Origin: Ensifer sp. LC11 | GTDB lineage: Bacteria > Pseudomonadota > Alphaproteobacteria > Rhizobiales > Rhizobiaceae | Direction of reading: 5' to 3' | DNA: 64,000 bases | NCBI RefSeq assembly: GCF_001695835.1 | Contig: NZ_MBSO01000007.1 | Location: 7,501 to 71,500, forward strand | Part shown: in pieces, positions 59,037 to 64,000 of the stretch | How the letters are laid out: each line of letters begins with the position of its first letter | Position numbering within the stretch: position 1 is the stretch's first letter | Program-made: the position numbers and the translations under genes | The notes under the pieces: model-generated | What the model saw: only the letters and a program-made list of their open reading frames with translations | Database searches by the model: none | What the model was told of the DNA's origin: nothing

Positions 59037-60542
59037 CTAGAGCGTCGCCCCCAGATGCCAGGGCACGAACTCATTGTCGCCGTAGCCGAAGAGTTCGCTC
59101 TTGGTCTTGCGGCCCGAAGCGGTTTCGACGATCAGATCGAAGATCTCGCGGCCGAGCCCGGCAATGCTCGCTTCTCCGGAAGCAATCACGCCGCAATCGA
59201 TATCCATGTCCTCTTCCATTGCCCTAAACAGCGCCGTGTTGCTGGTGAGCTTGATCGACGGTGCGGGTCGACAGCCAAAGCAACTGCCGCGCCCGGTGGT
59301 AAACGCGATCACATTGGCACCGCCGGCGACCTGGCCGGTGGCCGACACCGGATCGTATCCCGGCGTATCCATGAAAACGAGCCCGTGCTCGGTCACCCGT
59401 TCGGCATATCGGTAGACGGCGTTCAACGGCGAGCGGCCACCCTTGGCGACGGCACCGAGCGACTTTTCGAGAATTGTCGTCAGGCCGCCGCGTTTGTTGC
59501 CCGGCGAAGGGTTGTTGTCGAGCGAGGCACCGTGCATCGCCACATAATTCTCCCACCAGGCGATCAGCCCGTCGAGCTTCACCGCCACGGCTTCGTTCAC
59601 TGCCCGGCTGCGCAGCAGATGCTCTGCGCCGTAGATTTCCGAGGTTTCCGAGAGGATCGCGGTACCGCCGGCAGCAGCAAGAATATCGACTGCGGCACCG
59701 AGCGCCGGATTGGCCGTGATCCCTGAAAGCCCATCCGACCCGCCGCATTGCAGGCCAACGATGATCTCGCTGACAGGGATGGCGACGCGACGTTCCATGC
59801 CGACCTCGGCCGCGATTTCGTCGAGAATGCCGAGCGCTTTTTCCACCGAACGGCGGGAGCCACCGGCCTCCTGGATGTTGAAGTGCCGCTTTTCTGTGCC
59901 GGTTCCGCTCTGGCCATAAAGCGTCAGCTGGTTGACCTCGCAACCGAGGCCGACCATCAGCACGCCGCCGAAATTGGCATGGCGGGCATAACCCGCAAGC
60001 GTGCGATGCAGATTGGCCATGCCGTCGCCCGTCGACGACATGCCGCAGCCCTGGTCGTGCACGATCGGCACGAAGCCATCGATGCCCTCGTATTTCGGCA
60101 AGATGCGCCTGTTCGCCTCCTCGGCGATCGCACGACAGACCGTGGTGGAACAGTTCACGCTGGCGACGACACCGATGTAATTTCGCGTCGCCGCCCGCCC
60201 GTCGCCACGCCGATAGCCCATGAAGGTGCGGGTCTTGTCGGTCTCGCTTGCCGCTTGCGGCGTCCCCTGCGGACCGATCGCGAGCCGGTCGCGGTCGAAG
60301 GCGAGATTGTGGGAATGCACATGGTCACCCGGCGCGATATCGACGGTCGCCCGACCGATCGCCTGGGCATATTTGACGACCGGTTCGCCCGCGCGGATGG
60401 GGCGGATCGCGATCTTGTGGCCAGCATCCACCTGGGTTGCCGCCTGAGCATTGTTCGGCAGGCTGTCGCCGGCAGCGATCGCCAGCGTCGCCACGACGAC
60501 ATTGTCCTCCGGTGCGAGCAGAATGGTGGACGGCGCAGACAC
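59037..60542 (-). CDS. altronate dehydratase family protein (UxaA-like)
   Basis: Dehydratase of 501 aa in the UxaA/GarD family, with the N-terminal SAF domain (about 1-90, APGDHVHSHNLAF) fused to the main domain as in full UxaA. Conserved elements include GRAATRNYIGVV, HDQGCGMS, GLGCEVNQ, GLQCGGSDGLSGITANPA and GRGSCFGCRPAPSIK, whose cysteines may hold iron. D-altronate to 2-keto-3-deoxygluconate is the expected reaction. Galactarate is an alternative. The start is GTG with GGGAGAG upstream. First gene of the minus-strand operon. Confidence 0.88.
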   Translation of the reverse strand: MSAPSTILLAPEDNVVVATLAIAAGDSLPNNAQAATQVDAGHKIAIRPIRAGEPVVKYAQAIGRATVDIAPGDHVHSHNLAFDRDRLAIGPQGTPQAASETDKTRTFMGYRRGDGRAATRNYIGVVASVNCSTTVCRAIAEEANRRILPKYEGIDGFVPIVHDQGCGMSSTGDGMANLHRTLAGYARHANFGGVLMVGLGCEVNQLTLYGQSGTGTEKRHFNIQEAGGSRRSVEKALGILDEIAAEVGMERRVAIPVSEIIVGLQCGGSDGLSGITANPALGAAVDILAAAGGTAILSETSEIYGAEHLLRSRAVNEAVAVKLDGLIAWWENYVAMHGASLDNNPSPGNKRGGLTTILEKSLGAVAKGGRSPLNAVYRYAERVTEHGLVFMDTPGYDPVSATGQVAGGANVIAFTTGRGSCFGCRPAPSIKLTSNTALFRAMEEDMDIDCGVIASGEASIAGLGREIFDLIVETASGRKTKSELFGYGDNEFVPWHLGATL

Positions 60543-60573
60543 CGATCTCTCCCTTAGTGCTTTGGTCAGTTAT

Positions 60574-60599
60574 TCTGTCTTTTATCTACAATAGACAGA
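60574..60599. promoter_or_regulatory. candidate operator between uxaA-like and GntR genes
   Basis: Inverted repeat TCTGTCT (60574-60580) and AGACAGA (60593-60599) with a 12-bp AT-rich spacer, in the 223-bp divergent promoter region. Its place 32 bp upstream of the uxaA-like start fits repression by the adjacent GntR regulator. Binding is inferred. Confidence 0.5.
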
Positions 60600-60765
60600 T
60601 CGTCGTCAATGGGTATTATGGCGAAAGATCCGAACCGCGGCCGGCAAGGCCATCGCGGCAAACGGGAGGAACCGATGTTGACGACAGGCGAAGACAAAAC
60701 CCGAGCGACGGGATAGAGGAGCCTCCGCATAAGCGCAGAGAAATTCGAACGACCCGGACGTCGCC

Positions 60766-61644
60766 ATGGCAAAACAGAACACCGTCTTCAAGGATGCCTA
60801 TAACCGCTGCCTGCGGCTGCTGGCTGACACATCCTCCCTGCCATCCGAACCGGAGCTTGGGCAGGTGCTCGGCGTCAGCCGAACAACGGTGCGAGCGATC
60901 CTCAGCCGTTTTGAGGAACTGCAGCTCATCGCATGGGACAAGCGCAAGAAGAACGTGCTGCGGCAGCCGCGCCCCGACGACTACTTTCCGACCGAAGAAA
61001 CCGATTCGCTCGCCGACATCATCGAGCGCAGCTTCATGCGCAGGATACTGGCCGGCGGGGCCGAGCCGGGGATGCAGATCAACGAGCTTGAACTGGCGCG
61101 TGAAATCGGCACCGGCACCACCAGCGTGCGCGAATTCCTCATCCGTTTCAGCCGCTTCGGCCTGATCGAGAAACGGCCGAACAGTCACTGGATACTCAAG
61201 GGCTTCACGCGGGAATTTGCGCTGGAGTTGACCGAGGTGCGCGAGATGTTCGAGTTGCGCTCGGCCGCGCGTTTCGTCTCGCTTCCCGACGACCACCCGG
61301 CTTGGGAGGAGCTGACGAAGATCGAAGCTCTGCATCGGGAAATCCTGGCGGATATCGACAGGCGCTATCAGGAATTCTCGGAGCTCGACGAGCAATTTCA
61401 CCTGCTGGTGCACAAGGCGTCCAGCAATCGCTTCATCGTCGATTTCTACGACATCATCGCGATCGTCTTCCACTATCACTACCAGTGGAACAAGACGAAT
61501 GCGCGCCAGCGCAACGCCCGCGCGCTCGAAGAACATCTCGCCTATATCGAAGCTCTACGCTCGCACGATCCCGAAAAGGCCGAGCAGGCCTGCCGGCGGC
61601 ACCTCCAGTCCGCGCGCGAAACCTTGCTTCAATCCATTCCATAG
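60766..61644 (+). CDS. GntR/FCD transcriptional regulator with two winged-helix domains
   Basis: Regulator of 292 aa. Two GntR-type winged helices are visible: residues 10-66 (LPSEPELGQVLGVSRTTVR...) and 82-147 (INELELAREIGTGTTSVREFL). An FCD effector domain follows at about 152-288, with metal-site residues in DEQFHLLVHKASSN, FHYHYQW and EEHLAYIEAL. Standard FadR-subfamily members have one HTH and about 230-240 aa. It is divergent from the catabolic operon and followed by the uxaB-like gene, so it is the likely local regulator. Confidence 0.9.
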   Translation: MAKQNTVFKDAYNRCLRLLADTSSLPSEPELGQVLGVSRTTVRAILSRFEELQLIAWDKRKKNVLRQPRPDDYFPTEETDSLADIIERSFMRRILAGGAEPGMQINELELAREIGTGTTSVREFLIRFSRFGLIEKRPNSHWILKGFTREFALELTEVREMFELRSAARFVSLPDDHPAWEELTKIEALHREILADIDRRYQEFSELDEQFHLLVHKASSNRFIVDFYDIIAIVFHYHYQWNKTNARQRNARALEEHLAYIEALRSHDPEKAEQACRRHLQSARETLLQSIP

Positions 61645-61663
61645 CCAGCTATCGGAGCTACGC

Positions 61664-62752
61664 ATGCCGACGCCGATCGTACAATTCGGGACGAGCCGTT
61701 TCCTTCAGGCGCATGCCGATCTCTTCATCAGCGAGGCGCTGAAGACGGGTCATGCACCGGGACCCATCACGGTGGTGCAGACGACCGGGTCGAAAGAGCG
61801 TTCAGGCCGTCTTGCGGCTCTCACCCACCCCGACGGCTTTCCCGTGGTCGTCCGTGGCCTTCTCGACGGCGAGCGAATTGACCAAACAAAGCGCGTCACC
61901 AGCGTATCGCGGGCACTTTCGACTGGCGAGAACTGGGCCGACGTTATGAACATTGTCGCCGAGGAGGCGGAAATCCTGATCTCCAATACCGGCGATACCG
62001 GCTTTCAGGTCGCTGAGGATGACCTGGCATCGGAGATCCCCCGTTCCTTTCCGGGTAAACTCCTTCTGCTTCTCAAGGCCCGATTCGATGTGGGCGGACG
62101 ACCGCTGACGATCCTTCCCTGCGAACTCGTTTCGCGCAATGGCGAGGTGCTCAAAGCGCTAATGTTGCGGCTCGCGGCCGACCGCATCGAAGACGATGCC
62201 TTCGCAAATTGGCTCACAGAGGATGTCGTCTGGGCAAATACGCTGGTCGACCGCATCGTCTCCGAACCGCTGGAGCCTGCCGGCGCCATTGCCGAGCCCT
62301 ACGCGCTGTGGGCCATTGAAAACCAGCCGGGTTTACGGCTGCCCTGTATCGACCCGTCCGTGAAGCTCGTGGAAGACCTGACGCCCTACGAAAAGCTGAA
62401 GCTCCACATCCTCAATCTCGGCCACACGGTGCTTGCAGATCTCTGGCTGAAGGAAAACCGCCGCCCGAACGAGACTGTCCGGGAAATCCTCGCTGATGCC
62501 CGCGTGGCAGGCCGGCTCGAACACATCTATCAAGCCGAAGTCATCCGCGCTTTCGCCGCAAAGGGTTTGGAGAACGAGGCGACCAGCTATGCTGCCGCAA
62601 CGTTGGAGCGTTTCAGCAACCCGTTTCTCAACCACCGCCTTGGCGATATCGCCAACCATCATCAGGAAAAGATAGCGCGCCGGATCGCCGACCTCAGACG
62701 CTGGAGCCCGGGCGTGCCAATGCCCGAGCTCGCGGCAATTTCCGATCAGTAG
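61664..62752 (+). CDS. mannitol-dehydrogenase-family oxidoreductase, tagaturonate reductase (UxaB)-like
   Basis: Long-chain polyol dehydrogenase of 362 aa. The N-terminal VQFGTSRFLQAHADLF is a variant NAD loop, ILPCELVSRNGEVLK and WANTLVDRIV match tagaturonate/fructuronate reductases, and LKLHILNLGHTVLADL contains the catalytic lysine-asparagine-histidine region. It is shorter than E. coli UxaB (about 480 aa). Reduction of D-tagaturonate to D-altronate is expected from its neighbours. GGAG precedes the ATG. Its end overlaps the convergent aldolase gene by seven bases. Confidence 0.85.
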   Translation: MPTPIVQFGTSRFLQAHADLFISEALKTGHAPGPITVVQTTGSKERSGRLAALTHPDGFPVVVRGLLDGERIDQTKRVTSVSRALSTGENWADVMNIVAEEAEILISNTGDTGFQVAEDDLASEIPRSFPGKLLLLLKARFDVGGRPLTILPCELVSRNGEVLKALMLRLAADRIEDDAFANWLTEDVVWANTLVDRIVSEPLEPAGAIAEPYALWAIENQPGLRLPCIDPSVKLVEDLTPYEKLKLHILNLGHTVLADLWLKENRRPNETVREILADARVAGRLEHIYQAEVIRAFAAKGLENEATSYAAATLERFSNPFLNHRLGDIANHHQEKIARRIADLRRWSPGVPMPELAAISDQ

Positions 62753-63552
62753 CCGGATTCCTGCTTCTTTGGTGCCGGAGCCGCCTCGCCGAGAAACTCC
62801 TGGCGCAGGGCTGTCGTCGCCCGCACGAGCGATGTGACATCCGTACCGATCGCCATGAAATCGGCGCCGATGTTGCGGTAGTCCCGCGCCTGCTCGAGAT
62901 CGAGCGTCATGATGCCGCTTGCCTTACCGGCCTTTTTGATGCGCAGGAACGCGTCGGCGATCGCCGCACGCACTTCGGGATGACCCGGTTTGCCGAGGTA
63001 ACCCATATCCGCCGCAAGGTCGGACGGACCGATGAATAGACCATCGACGCCGTCGAGCGCTGCGATCTCGTCGAGTGCGGCAAGGCCGGCCCGGCTTTCG
63101 ATCTGCAGGATCAGGCAGATCTCATCGCTGGCCGTCTGCAGATAATCGGCGACGCGGCCAAATTGCGAGGCGCGGCCGAGCGCCGCGCCAACCCCGCGGA
63201 CGCCGTGGGGCGGGTAGCGGGTGGCCCGCACCAGCTGCTGCGCCTGGGCCAGGCTCCCAACCATCGGGATCAGCAGGGTCTGCACGCCGGTGTCAAGGAT
63301 CTGCTTGATCAGCACGGTGTCGCCGACCGGCAGGCGGACCATCGGGTGACTGGCCGAGCCTGCGACCGCGCGAAACTGCGCCGACAGCAACGGAATATCG
63401 TTCGGCGCATGCTCGCCGTCGATCAGCAGCCAGTCATAGCCGCTACCGGACACCACCTCCGCGGCATAGGGGCTGGCAAGCGCCACCCAGAGCCCGAGCT
63501 GGAAGCGGTTTTCGCGCAGAGCTGCCTTGAAAGGGTTCGTCGGTGCCGGCAT
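62746..63552 (-). CDS. HpcH/HpaI family class II aldolase
   Basis: TIM-barrel metal-dependent aldolase of 268 aa. LIDGEHAPND, MVRLPVGD, GVRGVGAALGRASQFG and the QIESRAGLAALDEIAA metal-binding Glu, plus GLFIGPSDLAADMG, are typical of the 2-keto-3-deoxy-acid aldolases (HpcH, GarL, YfaU). It may cleave 2-keto-3-deoxygluconate to pyruvate and glyceraldehyde. Start at MPAPTNPF, well spaced from AGGAGGAG. An ATG six bases upstream is too close to that site. Confidence 0.87.
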   Translation of the reverse strand: MPAPTNPFKAALRENRFQLGLWVALASPYAAEVVSGSGYDWLLIDGEHAPNDIPLLSAQFRAVAGSASHPMVRLPVGDTVLIKQILDTGVQTLLIPMVGSLAQAQQLVRATRYPPHGVRGVGAALGRASQFGRVADYLQTASDEICLILQIESRAGLAALDEIAALDGVDGLFIGPSDLAADMGYLGKPGHPEVRAAIADAFLRIKKAGKASGIMTLDLEQARDYRNIGADFMAIGTDVTSLVRATTALRQEFLGEAAPAPKKQESGY

Positions 63553-63628
63553 GGCCATCTCCTCCTGTATTGCGACGGGATGAGATCATTGCCGTACATC
63601 CCGCGATCACGAGATTTCTACCGGCAAA

Positions 63629-63663
63629 GAAAAAAACCGGCCAGAACTTTCCGGCCGGCTTTG
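63629..63663 (-). terminator. intrinsic terminator of the aldehyde dehydrogenase gene
   Basis: Arms CCGGCC and GGCCGG separated by AGAACTTTCC. On the minus strand the stem is followed by seven consecutive T. It separates the dehydrogenase transcript from the aldolase gene. Confidence 0.85.
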
Positions 63664-63681
63664 TGATTGGGTTACCGTATC

Positions 63682-64000
63682 TTATGCAACGCCGCCGAGG
63701 CAGACGTATTTGATCTCGGTGAACTCCTCGATGCCGTAGCGCGAGCCTTCTCGGCCAAGACCGGACAGCTTGACGCCGCCGAACGGCGCTTCCGCCGTCG
63801 AGATCAGCCCGGTGTTGACGCCGACCATGCCGTATTCGAGCGCCTCAGCCACCCGGAACACGCGGGCGAGATCCTTGGCGTAGAAGTAGGAGGCGAGGCC
63901 GAATTCGGTGTCGTTCGCCTGGGCCACAACATCCGCCTCGTCGGTGAAGCGGAAGAGCGGCGCCACCGGCCCGAAGGTTTCCTCGCGTGCAACCGCCATC
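63682..64000 (-). CDS. NAD(P)-dependent aldehyde dehydrogenase, SSADH-like, C-terminal part (cut by window end)
   Basis: C-terminal 106 residues of an aldehyde dehydrogenase. [13 protein letters not shown] is the universal motif near the second conserved Glu, and [30 protein letters not shown] is the C-terminal pattern of succinate-semialdehyde dehydrogenases (GabD). The catalytic Cys lies outside the window. In this context it could oxidise glyceraldehyde or another aldolase product. Housekeeping GABA metabolism is the alternative. Confidence 0.88.
   Translation of the reverse strand, partial: MAVAREETFGPVAPLFRFTDEADVVAQANDTEFGLASYFYAKDLARVFRVAEALEYGMVGVNTGLISTAEAPFGGVKLSGLGREGSRYGIEEFTEIKYVCLGGVA

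Overview
The window is a high-GC, gene-dense chromosomal segment from an alphaproteobacterium of the Rhizobiaceae, most likely Sinorhizobium/Ensifer or a close relative. The markers are the ActS/ActR redox pair, the ChvI/ChvG (ExoS) pair, a truncated HPr kinase with EIIA-Man and HPr, the tail-less AddAB recombination pair, an intracellular PHB depolymerase, a DivL pseudo-kinase, and the hisB-DUF2628-hisHAFE-coaA order. I saw no insertion sequence, prophage, CRISPR array, rRNA or tRNA. Almost all of the window looks like vertically inherited core genome.

Layout. 1-5 kb: the end of hrpB, then actS-actR, the mmcB-like nuclease gene and a lipoprotein L,D-transpeptidase. 5-14 kb: a chemotaxis receptor, malate synthase G (glcB), an orphan hydantoinase/oxoprolinase-type protein, an exported protein of unknown function and a cytochrome P450. 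14-17.4 kb: a DUF1402 exported protein and the heat-shock protease operon hslV-GNAT-hslU. 17.6-22.4 kb: a histidine operon (hisB, DUF2628 protein, hisH, hisA, hisF, hisE) ending in coaA. 22.4-26.2 kb: arfB, a Kbp-like BON-LysM gene, an exported protein and alkB, then pckA. 26.5-30.5 kb: chvI, chvG, hprK, EIIA-Man and HPr. 30.7-43.9 kb: ahcY, divL, a tsaE-amgK fusion, a murU-like gene, addB and addA. 44-53 kb: trxA, the trpF-trpB-trpA-accD-folC strand, a small Pmp3-like membrane protein, a YgjP-type metalloprotease, a DUF2852 protein and phaZ.

53-64 kb is the accessory-looking part: a sugar catabolic locus. On the minus strand run an altronate dehydratase (UxaA), an aldo/keto reductase of the L-fucose/L-galactose dehydrogenase type, a ribose-class ABC importer (binding protein, double ATPase, permease) and a zinc dehydrogenase resembling L-galactonate dehydrogenase LgoD. 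Divergent from these are a two-winged-helix GntR/FCD regulator and a tagaturonate-reductase-like enzyme. An HpcH/HpaI aldolase and an aldehyde dehydrogenase (cut by the window end) close the locus. Read together they suggest uptake of an L-hexose and its oxidation through L-galactonate, D-tagaturonate and D-altronate to 2-keto-3-deoxygluconate, with direct aldol cleavage instead of phosphorylation. This is my best candidate for a poorly described system. The substrate is inferred from gene content only.

Regulatory signals seen directly include two CG-centred LacI-type palindromes between pckA and chvI, a perfect 10-bp inverted repeat upstream of ahcY that fits an ArsR-type (SahR-like) operator, seven intrinsic terminators and two copies of a dispersed rhizobial palindrome.
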